This document shows positions 19,094 to 27,542 of a stretch of 55,038 bases of DNA, piece after piece. The position numbers were made by a program, and so were the translations under genes. How positions within the stretch are numbered: the first letter of the stretch is position 1; each line of letters starts with the position of its first letter. The stretch lies in the NCBI GenBank assembly GCA_004211885.1, contig SHBV01000015.1, positions 1-55,038 of the forward strand, given 5' to 3'. This DNA is from Verrucomicrobiaceae bacterium. GTDB lineage: Bacteria; Verrucomicrobiota; Verrucomicrobiia; Verrucomicrobiales; DEV007. The notes under the pieces were generated by a model that did not search any database, had not been told where the DNA came from, and was given only the letters and a program-made list of their open reading frames with translations.

Positions 19094-20545
19094 AGGTCTT
19101 TGCTTATGCCAATCAGTGGCTTTTTCAAACGCGTCCGATATTTTTAATATAGTTGTTTCTTGAAGTGCAGGGCCAAGTATTTGTAATCCGACTGGTAACT
19201 TGTTGCCCGTATCTTCTTCAATTACTCCACAAGGGGTGCTAATACCGCATATTCCTGCTAAATTTGCTGCGATTGTAAAAATATCAGCAAGATACATTTG
19301 AAGTGGATCGTTGCTCATTTCTCCAATTTTAAAGGCCGGAGTTGGTGCCGTAGGAGAGACAATCGCATCCACATTTTCAAAAGCATTTTTAAAATCATTC
19401 CTTATCATCGTTCTTACTTTCTGAGCCTTTACGTAATAAGCATCATTGTAGCCTGAACTAAGGACATAAGTTCCAAGGATAATACGTCTTTTGACCTCTT
19501 CGCCAAAGCCTTGGGCTCTAGATTTGCGATAATGTTCAATAATATTTGTTGGATCTGAGGTTCGATTTCCATATCGAACAGCATCAAAACGCGCCAAATT
19601 TGCGGAGGCTTCAGCCGTTGCAATTATATAGTATGTTGATACTGCATATTCTGTATGTGGTAATGATATGTCTATAATTTCTGCACCCAATTCAGTAAGG
19701 GTTTTGATTCCGCCATGAATGCATGAAAGGACTTCTGGGTTTATTCCTTCTGTAAAATATTCTTTAGGCATTCCAATTTTAAGACCTTTAATGTCACCGT
19801 TAAGTGATTGCAGATAATCGGGAACCTCAGAATCGAGGGAAGTTGAGTCTAATGGATCGTTTCCGGCTATTGTATTAAGTATGATGGCGGCATCTTCACT
19901 TGTCTTAGTGACAGGGCCTATCTGATCGAGGGAAGAGGCAAAAGCTACGAGGCCATAGCGTGAAACTCTTCCATAGCTTGGTTTCAAGCCAACGGTACCA
20001 CAAAATGAGGCAGGTTGCCTAATTGACCCTCCTGTATCTGAACCTAGTGAGGCAATTGCAGTGTCATTGGCTACCGAGGCTGCTGAACCTCCGCTACTGC
20101 CACCTGGAATTCTTTTTAAGTCCCATGGGTTTTTTGTGATTTGAATTCCCGAATTCTCAGTTGATGAACCCATTGCGAATTCATCCATGTTTACCCTACC
20201 CAATGGTATCGCTCCGGCTTCTTTTAATTTTTTTATAACGGTAGCATCATATGTTGATATGTATGAATCTTTAAGAAATTTGGAGCCACACGAACATGGT
20301 TGGCCTTCAACATTAATGAGGTCTTTTATTGATATGGGAATTCCTCCTAAGGGTTTTGAGATGTCTGCATTCTGTGCTTGTTCGATTGCATCTTCAGTAT
20401 TAATTGATAAGTATGCACCCACTTCTGAGTCTTTATTTTCAATTGATGTTATTACATCACTAACAATGTCAACTGGTGAAATGTGCCCAGCCTTCAGATC
20501 GTTTTGTAATTGTCTTATGGTAAGACTTGCAAGAGAGGTGCTCAT
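19085..20545 (-). CDS. gatA: Asp-tRNA(Asn)/Glu-tRNA(Gln) amidotransferase subunit A
   Basis: A 486-residue amidase that releases ammonia from glutamine for the GatCAB transamidation of misacylated Glu-tRNA(Gln) or Asp-tRNA(Asn). The amidase-signature triad is intact: Lys74 in ISIKDLI, cis-Ser150 in PGGSSGGS and nucleophile Ser174 in TGGSIRQPAS. The start overlaps the gatC stop by 4 bases. GatB is not in the window, so it must be encoded elsewhere. Confidence 0.97.
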   Translation of the reverse strand: MSTSLASLTIRQLQNDLKAGHISPVDIVSDVITSIENKDSEVGAYLSINTEDAIEQAQNADISKPLGGIPISIKDLINVEGQPCSCGSKFLKDSYISTYDATVIKKLKEAGAIPLGRVNMDEFAMGSSTENSGIQITKNPWDLKRIPGGSSGGSAASVANDTAIASLGSDTGGSIRQPASFCGTVGLKPSYGRVSRYGLVAFASSLDQIGPVTKTSEDAAIILNTIAGNDPLDSTSLDSEVPDYLQSLNGDIKGLKIGMPKEYFTEGINPEVLSCIHGGIKTLTELGAEIIDISLPHTEYAVSTYYIIATAEASANLARFDAVRYGNRTSDPTNIIEHYRKSRAQGFGEEVKRRIILGTYVLSSGYNDAYYVKAQKVRTMIRNDFKNAFENVDAIVSPTAPTPAFKIGEMSNDPLQMYLADIFTIAANLAGICGISTPCGVIEEDTGNKLPVGLQILGPALQETTILKISDAFEKATDWHKQRPSN

Positions 20546-20832
20546 GATTCAACGACTCGAGTGACTTTGAATTGATTCTTGTTAGCCATTGGCGCATTAA
20601 GAAGAGCGTTTTCGGAACCAAAGCCTGGCCTATTCACGTCATCTCTCATGATATCAAATACTGGGGAGGCGTGGGCCATTGGCTCGATTGAATCGGTCTC
20701 TAGCTTTTCAAGTTGTTTTACGAAATCAATGACTTTATTGAGTTGTTCGGAAAAGCGTTCGCATTCGTCAGGAGTTAACTCTAGGCGGGCAAGGTCTGCG
20801 ACGTAATTAACATCTATACTTTTATCTTGCAT
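20542..20832 (-). CDS. gatC: Asp-tRNA(Asn)/Glu-tRNA(Gln) amidotransferase subunit C
   Basis: A 96-residue linker subunit of GatCAB that wraps round GatA and bridges to GatB. It shows the typical VADLARLELTPDECERFSEQLNKVIDFVKQLEKLET helical start and the PMAHASPVFDIMRDDVNRPG segment. A 4-base overlap with gatA indicates a gatCA operon. Confidence 0.95.
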   Translation of the reverse strand: MQDKSIDVNYVADLARLELTPDECERFSEQLNKVIDFVKQLEKLETDSIEPMAHASPVFDIMRDDVNRPGFGSENALLNAPMANKNQFKVTRVVES

Positions 20833-20883
20833 ATGTAAGAAAGAGGTAGCCTATACGATCTAAAAGGCTAGAAAAAATCATAG

Positions 20884-21177
20884 CTATAGGGCAATATATA
20901 ATAGATAAACTACAGCTGCAAAAAGGAGTAAAGCGAAGAGAAAAGTGATGAAGTTTTTGAAAGTCTTGAATCTTAATTGAGCCATTTGAGCCCTGCTCAA
21001 GCGTTCATTGCTACTAGAAGTTGTGACCTGATGTTTGTGGTATGAAGGCTTAGGTGATTGTTCTATGAGTAATTCCAACTCTTTAATTTTGACGTTAAGA
21101 TCGGTTTGTTTACGACTCAGTTTTTCCAATATATTATTTGATTTCAAATTTTTATCGGGTGAGTGAAACTTTTGCAT
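20884..21177 (-). CDS. Small coiled-coil protein with C-terminal membrane anchor
   Basis: A 97-residue protein I do not recognise. Residues about 15-43 form a likely coiled coil (LEKLSRKQTDLNVKIKELELLIEQ), followed by a polar His/Ser/Thr-rich linker and a single hydrophobic segment at the extreme C-terminus (FITFLFALLLFAAVVYLLYIAL). There is no signal peptide, so it is probably tail-anchored with its coiled coil in the cytoplasm. It sits between gatC and another tail-anchored coiled-coil gene with the same design. Confidence 0.7.
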   Translation of the reverse strand: MQKFHSPDKNLKSNNILEKLSRKQTDLNVKIKELELLIEQSPKPSYHKHQVTTSSSNERLSRAQMAQLRFKTFKNFITFLFALLLFAAVVYLLYIAL

Positions 21178-21215
21178 AACTCCGTAATATTCACAGTAAA
21201 TTGAGCGTATTTACG

Positions 21216-21878
21216 TCAATTTAGTAAGAATCTATAAACAGTATAGGCAACGGTAGCGAATACAATTAAAGGTAGTGAAAATGCGAAGCCACTTCTGAAC
21301 CAATAAAAAAAAGTTGTTGTAGATTTAGAGCCAACTTTCAAATTTGATGAAGTGTCATTGTCTGATAATTCTTCAGAGCTATTGAGACTGTCTAAGTGTT
21401 TGAGTGTTCTGACATATTCTTCTCGGGCATCGTCAATAACATTGCCAGCAATTTCAAGTTGGGTATGTAGCTCCGAATGGTTTGAATCCTCGGGGCTAAG
21501 GGAGGTTATTTCTTCTAGTGTTCTATTGAAAATTGATTGAGCTCTTGTGTATTGAAGAATTCTTTGTTCTGCATCTAATCTTTCACGTTCTAATAGTGTT
21601 ATTGCGTGCTGAAGATTGTCTGTCATCTCAACCTTGCCACGGTTGAATGAATTTTGCATTTGTCTTAAATGCTCAAGTTCAGTTTTTTGTTTCTCAATTT
21701 CTTCTTCTTGTTTTTTTAACTCTTTTAATTGTAGCTGAGCACTTGCGAGTTGTTCATCAAATTCCAAACTTGGCGCCTTTTGATATTCATCAACGTTTAA
21801 TGAATTTTCTGAGTCGCTAGGTTCAAGTTCGAGGAAATTTGGATCCTCATAAATAGCATTGTAGTTACCTCTATCCAT
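21216..21878 (-). CDS. Coiled-coil protein with C-terminal membrane anchor
   Basis: A 220-residue protein of unknown function. It has an acidic N-terminus (about 1-40), a long heptad-rich coiled coil (about 40-165, with LKELKKQEEEIEKQKTELEHL and further helices), a Ser/Asn-rich linker, and a C-terminal transmembrane helix (about 195-217) ending in YRFLLN. The architecture repeats that of the next gene (20884-21177), and both follow an ABC-2 type permease, suggesting a membrane-associated complex (inference). No enzymatic motif is visible. Confidence 0.75.
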   Translation of the reverse strand: MDRGNYNAIYEDPNFLELEPSDSENSLNVDEYQKAPSLEFDEQLASAQLQLKELKKQEEEIEKQKTELEHLRQMQNSFNRGKVEMTDNLQHAITLLERERLDAEQRILQYTRAQSIFNRTLEEITSLSPEDSNHSELHTQLEIAGNVIDDAREEYVRTLKHLDSLNSSEELSDNDTSSNLKVGSKSTTTFFYWFRSGFAFSLPLIVFATVAYTVYRFLLN

Positions 21879-21938
21879 TCGTCATTTTGTCTTTAACTAA
21901 TTTAACTTTAACTGAAATCTATTAAATTTCTATTTATA

Positions 21939-23705
21939 TTATAGGTTTCTTAAATAACTTAAATCTCTTGTCCTTTTTAAGGCAATTTTTAGAGGTATAT
22001 AGCTAATGATGGCGGTCAGTAAACAGCAAAATATGAGAGCAATTGCAGTGGCTAATCCCTCGCTATAAGTCGATAGAGTTCCTGTTTTCGACAATTTTAC
22101 AGCTACTGGAAAAGTTAGAAATGCAATGACTATGAGGATGTAAAGAAAGCTTACAATTAAACATAATGTACCGCCAAATCCTGAAACAATTTTTGCTGGA
22201 TTAGTTTCACGTTCATTTGGAAATATTGTTCCAAGGGACATTGCAATAGAATTAAGTCCGATGCATATGAGTATTACCGCCATCGAGTAAAGCATGGTGA
22301 GTTCTATCCTCATTTTTAAGAGTGTGCTTGAAAGAAACATTAATATTGCAGTTATGAATCCGGTGATGCAGCAAGATGTAATAAGCTTCTGTATTAAAAT
22401 CTTTTCTATTGGGATTGGGCACATAGATAATATCCACAACCTCTTTCCTTCTAAGCTAAATTGAGGGAAGACAAATCTTGTAGTTAATGTAGATAGGGCA
22501 AGAGAACATACTCCAAGATTAAGTAATGAAATCACTTCTATCCAGAATGGGGTTTGATAATCAATGCCCATGTTACGTACATTAAGAACGTATAGAAAAA
22601 GTAAGCTAAAAACGACAATCACCTGAACCCATTGCGCAGGATCTCTTCGGAATGTTAAGAGGTCTTTTTGAGCTAATGCCCTATAAGATATTTTTGGTTT
22701 AAAATGTTTTAAAAAAGAATCTCTTGAAGATTGAATCTGTATTGGATTGTTTTGATTGATTCCTTTTTTACTCCTTTTTTTCCAGGATGTGTGAGCATTT
22801 CTTCTCATGCTCAAACTCAGCCCTGAATGGTAAAAGTGCCAAGTTATATAAAGTGTTATCCATAAGCCAATTCCTGCATAAGAAGTCATTAACATGGCAT
22901 ACTTCAATGCATTGTTGTCAAATGGTCTGGTCCACCCTGCCAGGGAATTGCTCATCCATGTGCTAGGTAAAAATGGGTTAACGCTTAATTCAGTATGTCG
23001 CAGTACGTGATTCACATTGTTGAAGATACTGTTTTTTAGCGGTTGAGGTTCCGTTTCCGGGCTCATCAGGGAAATTAAAATAGCTACCGCCCCGTAGATA
23101 AAGCCTGCAATTAAGAATGCTAGTAGCCAACGTTTAAAATATCTTACGGATAAAACTACAATGAGTCCTGCCAATGATGCTGGAATGATTACAAATGGGA
23201 TAGAGGTAAGGCTCGCACCAATGTAGAATGAGATCGGAGCCGATTTTATACTTCCGTAAGCACATAGTAGAGGTGCGCTAATAATGATAAAACCCCAGCT
23301 AGACAATGTCATTGTTTCTATAAATTTCCAGAAATATATAGACTGGTTACTAATTGGTAATGAATGGAGCCAGTGAGTTTCTTTGCTCCTGTATAGAGCT
23401 GCATAACCAATTGCTGCATTAGAAAAAACAAGCATCAAAAAGATGAAAAAAAACAGCATGTAATAAATTCGCTCAGAAAGAATTGGTCCTAGGCCTGGAA
23501 AATTTTCAATATATCCTAGACCGCCTTTGAACATGAAGTAGCCGATCGTGATATAACCGATTATGAAGGAAACTATTGTTAAAACCATTAGTTTAGATGA
23601 TTTTAATAGTGAGAGTAATCTTTGCTGATTTACGCGAATATTGGCTCTTGCAAGGATTCTTAAATGATATGCAAAATTGGATCTTGGCGAATCAGGGATT
23701 TGCAT
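21939..23705 (-). CDS. ABC-2 type transporter permease-like membrane protein (no adjacent ATPase)
   Basis: About 588 residues with roughly a dozen hydrophobic segments in two blocks (about 40-230 and 360-580) joined by a polar stretch with basic SWKKRSKKG. It resembles large ABC-2 permeases, for example in the early motif YRSKETHWLHSLPIS, common where a domain follows the first helices of such exporters. The frame can be opened at a TTG at 23729 inside rlmI, but the ATG at 23705 lies one base after the rlmI stop and is preferred. No ATP-binding subunit is encoded nearby, so the partner must be elsewhere or the function differs. Confidence 0.65.
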   Translation of the reverse strand: MQIPDSPRSNFAYHLRILARANIRVNQQRLLSLLKSSKLMVLTIVSFIIGYITIGYFMFKGGLGYIENFPGLGPILSERIYYMLFFFIFLMLVFSNAAIGYAALYRSKETHWLHSLPISNQSIYFWKFIETMTLSSWGFIIISAPLLCAYGSIKSAPISFYIGASLTSIPFVIIPASLAGLIVVLSVRYFKRWLLAFLIAGFIYGAVAILISLMSPETEPQPLKNSIFNNVNHVLRHTELSVNPFLPSTWMSNSLAGWTRPFDNNALKYAMLMTSYAGIGLWITLYITWHFYHSGLSLSMRRNAHTSWKKRSKKGINQNNPIQIQSSRDSFLKHFKPKISYRALAQKDLLTFRRDPAQWVQVIVVFSLLFLYVLNVRNMGIDYQTPFWIEVISLLNLGVCSLALSTLTTRFVFPQFSLEGKRLWILSMCPIPIEKILIQKLITSCCITGFITAILMFLSSTLLKMRIELTMLYSMAVILICIGLNSIAMSLGTIFPNERETNPAKIVSGFGGTLCLIVSFLYILIVIAFLTFPVAVKLSKTGTLSTYSEGLATAIALIFCCLLTAIISYIPLKIALKRTRDLSYLRNL

Positions 23706-23706
23706 T

Positions 23707-24891
23707 TTACCAAGAAGGTAGAACTTCAAATGAATAGCCTTTCAAGTAAGACGTTTCAGGAATCAGTGGATTCACTGGATGGTCAGCTCTTTGGTTGTAT
23801 TCTGCTATTAGGCGGAGGCTTCTTTTTGAATCTACTGATGCGCTTTTGATCATGTCAAGGAAGGCTCTATCAGATACATGGTGTGAACATGTGAAGGTAG
23901 TCAGAATTCCACCCGGTTGCAGAATTTTTAATGATCGTAAATGAATTTCTTTATAGCCACGCATCGCATCGGATAAAGATTTTTTATTTCGAGTGAATGA
24001 AGGTGGATCGAGTATTATTAAATCGAAATTACGTTCTTCGGAATCATATTTTTTGAGTTCATCAAAAACATTGGCCTGCAACCAAGTGATATTTTTTGCT
24101 CCTGATTTATCAGCATTTATTTTGGCGGTTTCTATTGCCCTTTCACTGATATCAATTGCCGTGACTGAATTAGCGTCTTTTAAGGAGCAGCCAAGTGCAA
24201 ATCCTCCCTGATTAGTGAAACAGTCTAAGACATTTTTTTCATAGGCTAATTCTGCAATTTTTTCGTAATTATCTAACTGATCTAGATAAAGTCCTGTTTT
24301 TTGACCGGATAGAAGGTCGATTGAGAAATGAGTCTCTTTGTAGACGAGGTGAAATGTGGTAGGTTCGGTGCCTCTGAGTGTCTTTGTTTCTTGATCGAGT
24401 CCTTCTGCGATTCTGCTAGGAGAATCATTTCTTGCTATAATGCCTTTTGGTGAAAGTGTCTCCATTACAGCGTCAGCAATGATCTCAATTCTTAAGTCCA
24501 TGGCTAGAGTGAGAGTTTGTATGACGATATAATCACCGTATTGATCAATAATTAAGCCTGGGAGTCCATCGCTTTCGCTCCAGACAATTCTGCAAAGGCT
24601 CAGGTCAATATCAGTTCTATCTCTTCTCCAACTAATGGCTCGGTTTATCCTTCTAGTGAAAAAGTCAGTATCAAGATTCTGTTTACGTCGAGAAAATCTT
24701 CTAGCAACAATTTGAGATTTGGGGTTATAAATAGCGGAACCTATGGGCCTGTCTCTATAGTCCTTCAGGGATACAACGTCTCCAGGATTGGGATCCCCAA
24801 ATGTTTTTTTTATTTCATTTGAATATACCCACTCGTGACCATGGAAGATTCGTGCACGTGGTTTTATTATGAGTCCCGGCATTCCGGTCAT
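23707..24891 (-). CDS. rlmI: Class I SAM-dependent 23S rRNA methyltransferase, RlmI-like
   Basis: A 394-residue RNA (cytosine-5) methyltransferase of the RlmI family (23S rRNA C1962 in E. coli). An N-terminal PUA-like domain (IIKPRARIFHGHEWVYSNEI) is followed by an EEHUD-like middle domain with the GLPGLIIDQYG motif, then the Rossmann methyltransferase: DCFTNQGGFALG (SAM loop), AIDISERAIETAKINA, DPPSF and the catalytic-Cys motif TCSHHVS. Its ATG shares one base with the kamA TAA (TAATG), and the permease start follows its stop by one base, so the three genes are likely cotranscribed. Confidence 0.92.
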   Translation of the reverse strand: MTGMPGLIIKPRARIFHGHEWVYSNEIKKTFGDPNPGDVVSLKDYRDRPIGSAIYNPKSQIVARRFSRRKQNLDTDFFTRRINRAISWRRDRTDIDLSLCRIVWSESDGLPGLIIDQYGDYIVIQTLTLAMDLRIEIIADAVMETLSPKGIIARNDSPSRIAEGLDQETKTLRGTEPTTFHLVYKETHFSIDLLSGQKTGLYLDQLDNYEKIAELAYEKNVLDCFTNQGGFALGCSLKDANSVTAIDISERAIETAKINADKSGAKNITWLQANVFDELKKYDSEERNFDLIILDPPSFTRNKKSLSDAMRGYKEIHLRSLKILQPGGILTTFTCSHHVSDRAFLDMIKSASVDSKRSLRLIAEYNQRADHPVNPLIPETSYLKGYSFEVLPSW

Positions 24892-26084
24892 TATTCATGC
24901 ATCAATGCGCTAGGTTCAAGCGGAGACATGACAGGGGATTTAGGTTCAGGGTAGATGAAAGATTTGCCTTCGTAATTCCTAATAACTAGTTTGCTATCGT
25001 CCCGTTCGATAATGTATTCGGGATTAATTGGAACTTTCCCGCCTCCGCCAGGAGCATCAATAACGAATTGTGGAATCGCATATCCTGTAGTATGACCTCG
25101 TAAGCCTTCAATTATTTCAATTCCCTTAGAGGCTGATGTTCGTAAGTGAGCCGAACCGGTTATGAGGTCGCATTGATATAAGTAATATGGACGTACTCTG
25201 CATTGGAGGAGTTTATGAACGAGTTCTCGCATTGTTTGAACGTCATCATTTACTCCTTTAAGTAACACGCTTTGATTGCCTAAAGGGATTCCAGCATCAG
25301 CGAGTCGGTTCAATGCTTCATTGACTTCTGTTGTGATTTCGCGGGGATGATTTGAGTGAACGCTCATCCAGAGCGGATGATATTTTTTTAGCATTGAGCA
25401 CAGATCCGGAGTTATTCTTTGTGGGAGAAAAATAGGGATTCTAGTTCCAATTCTAATGAACTCAATATGATCAATGGAGCGTAATCTTTTTAGAATTTTT
25501 TCTAGCTTGGCGTCAGAGAATAGAAGGGGGTCGCCTCCAGATAGTAATACGTCTCGGATAGAAGTATTTTTTTGAAGGTATTCGAATGCTGCTTCATAAT
25601 TGCTTTCAAATTCCTGATCTCCAGCACCACTAACTACTCTGCTCCTAGTGCAATATCGGCAGTAACTTGCACAACGATCAGTGACGAGAAAAAGTACGCG
25701 ATCAGGATATCTGTGCACTAAACCAGGTACAGGCATATGGCTGTCCTCTCCGCATGGGTCAGTCATTTCTTCTGGGTTTGTTGTTATTTCTTCAATGCTT
25801 GGGATGACTTGCCTTCTAATTGGGCAATTATGATCATTAGGATCGATTAAATTAAAGAAATGAGGGGTAATAGATAAGGCGAGTTTGTCGCCCGATAAAA
25901 GCACTCCATTACGTTCATCAGAAGTTAAACTAAGATGTTTTTCTAATCCGTTAAGACTAGTGATTCTATTTTTTAATTGCCATGTGTAGTCATTCCAAGT
26001 TTCCTCAGTGATTCCTTCCTTTTGCCAATGTCCTATTCCAGCAGTATTGAATGCTGAATTGCTATGGTTTATTGAGTTTTCCAT
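24891..26084 (-). CDS. kamA: Lysine 2,3-aminomutase (KamA family radical SAM enzyme)
   Basis: A 397-residue PLP-dependent radical SAM enzyme. The cluster motif CASYCRYC gives Cys138, Cys142 and Cys145. PLP-lysine motif DAPGGGGK contains Lys350. The two acidic residues that bind the epsilon-amino group in lysine 2,3-aminomutase are kept: Asp306 (YQCD) and Asp343 (VIDAPGGGGK); in glutamate 2,3-aminomutases these are replaced by Lys and Asn. This argues for interconversion of L-lysine and beta-lysine, rather than the shorter EF-P enzyme EpmB. The usual partner AblB acetyltransferase, which makes the osmolyte N-acetyl-beta-lysine, is not here. It faces a SufR-like regulator across 162 bases. Confidence 0.9.
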   Translation of the reverse strand: MENSINHSNSAFNTAGIGHWQKEGITEETWNDYTWQLKNRITSLNGLEKHLSLTSDERNGVLLSGDKLALSITPHFFNLIDPNDHNCPIRRQVIPSIEEITTNPEEMTDPCGEDSHMPVPGLVHRYPDRVLFLVTDRCASYCRYCTRSRVVSGAGDQEFESNYEAAFEYLQKNTSIRDVLLSGGDPLLFSDAKLEKILKRLRSIDHIEFIRIGTRIPIFLPQRITPDLCSMLKKYHPLWMSVHSNHPREITTEVNEALNRLADAGIPLGNQSVLLKGVNDDVQTMRELVHKLLQCRVRPYYLYQCDLITGSAHLRTSASKGIEIIEGLRGHTTGYAIPQFVIDAPGGGGKVPINPEYIIERDDSKLVIRNYEGKSFIYPEPKSPVMSPLEPSALMHE

Positions 26085-26246
26085 TATAAATGACTAAGCC
26101 ATATTAAATTGTACTAAAACGATGTCAAACATGGCTAATATTAATTTAAAATGAAAAAAATATTAAGGATTCTTGACAAAATTGATGTGTTTCGATACGA
26201 GGATGTATGCGATTGCATAAGTGACACCTAATCAGAATGATAGAGC

Positions 26247-26882
26247 ATGTTTTTCAAAGTTCTACGTGACATAGCTAAACCTCAGTGGTTTGACATTATT
26301 TCTACCTTGAAGAAGTCCACGGGTCTTTCTGTTGCAGAGTTATCGGAATCGCTTGGAATGAGCTATATGGGAGTAAAGCAACACTGTGTGGAACTAACCA
26401 AAAGAGGCTATCTTGATACTTGGCGTAGGCCTAAGGCAGTTGGTCGCCCAGAAAAGGCATATCGACTAACAAATAAAGCAGAACCGTTATTTGTTGAATT
26501 GGGTGCAGAGTTTGTTTTGGGCTTGTTGAAAAATGTGAATAAGACTTATGGGGCTTCAGCAGCTGAAAAGTTATTGTTTGGTTATTTTCATGAAATAGGC
26601 GCAAAATACCTCAAGAAAGTTAAGGGTGAAACGCTTTATGATAAAGCGGTGTCTTTTTCAAAGATAAGAGATCTCGAGGGTTGTCTCTCCAGTTGCGAAA
26701 TCACTTCGGAGGGTTCGATAAGAATAACTGAATATCATTCTCCATATAGAACCATTAGCTCTGAATATCCGATGATTTATAGGATGGAAGAGCAAATGAT
26801 TGCCAAGGTCCTAGGCGCTAATGTTTCGCGCAATGAAGAGGAGGCTTCAGGGCTTTTGAGATGTGAGTTTAACATTAGTTAA
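26247..26882 (+). CDS. Winged-helix transcriptional regulator, SufR/COG2345-like
   Basis: A 211-residue regulator. The winged helix-turn-helix occupies about 5-75 (LSVAELSESLGMSYMGVKQHCVELTKRGYLDT, then the wing RRPKAVGRPEKAYRLT), the pattern of SufR-like predicted ArsR-type regulators. The rest is a sensor domain containing Cys153 and Cys157 and a late Cys in LLRCEF; in cyanobacterial SufR such Cys bind an Fe-S cluster, so a metal or redox sensor is possible but unproved. It is divergent from kamA and ends with a 4-base overlap of its TAA with the convergent Nudix-like gene. Confidence 0.8.
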   Translation: MFFKVLRDIAKPQWFDIISTLKKSTGLSVAELSESLGMSYMGVKQHCVELTKRGYLDTWRRPKAVGRPEKAYRLTNKAEPLFVELGAEFVLGLLKNVNKTYGASAAEKLLFGYFHEIGAKYLKKVKGETLYDKAVSFSKIRDLEGCLSSCEITSEGSIRITEYHSPYRTISSEYPMIYRMEEQMIAKVLGANVSRNEEEASGLLRCEFNIS

Positions 26883-27496
26883 TCGAGAATATCATCAAGA
26901 TTATCTAAGCAAATCTGAGACCAGGTTTCTAAATTTTCTCTTTCTTTAATCAGTTTTTCTTTATTTAAGAATTCGAGATCCTGAATATTAGATTCTCCAG
27001 GACTAATGTCATTTCCAGTAAGGTTAAATAAATGAACAACACCGATATGAACCTGTCCAACTTCATTAGAATCGTCATTTATGAGGGCGATGGCTTTTTG
27101 AGTATAATTACAATTAAGTTCTAATTCTTCATTTATTTCTCGGTCAACGCCAGTCATATAGGTGTCTCTTTCAAGTGAAGATTGATCCGCATCATCTTGA
27201 TTTATATGGCCTCCAATTCCTACAGAAGATTTGCTAGCTAATCGCTGTTCTCCTGATTTTTTTCCTCTAACATATTTAAGGAGTGTGTCTTCATGCCGGA
27301 ATATAGCGTACGGTATAATTTGCTTGTAACTTGGATCTTCTTCTGCGCTTTCTCTGGGAAGGAAAGAGTTGTTTGACGGGTCAAGAAACGAAGGGAGATA
27401 TTTAGTCGTATCAAAATTAATTCCCTGGAACGATCCAATTTCGTCAAACAGTGCACGTGGAATTACTAGCACATTTTCATCTTCATATTTAGCCAT
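26879..27496 (-). CDS. Nudix-like hydrolase domain protein
   Basis: A 205-residue protein resembling the Nudix-like proteins often annotated as predicted phosphoesterases. A strand-rich region (IIPYAIFRHEDTLLKYVRG) leads to SSVGIGGHIN, and later GVDREINEELEL is a good match to the REUxEExGU half of a Nudix box. The spacing between the glycine part and REINEEL is longer than in the canonical box, by a roughly ten-residue insertion rich in Asp and Ser. The substrate is unknown. The stop overlaps the convergent regulator gene by 4 bases. Confidence 0.7.
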   Translation of the reverse strand: MAKYEDENVLVIPRALFDEIGSFQGINFDTTKYLPSFLDPSNNSFLPRESAEEDPSYKQIIPYAIFRHEDTLLKYVRGKKSGEQRLASKSSVGIGGHINQDDADQSSLERDTYMTGVDREINEELELNCNYTQKAIALINDDSNEVGQVHIGVVHLFNLTGNDISPGESNIQDLEFLNKEKLIKERENLETWSQICLDNLDDILD

Positions 27497-27542
27497 TATT
27501 TATAATTGATAGCGGTCCAAACACGCGCTGGCAAGAGGATGC

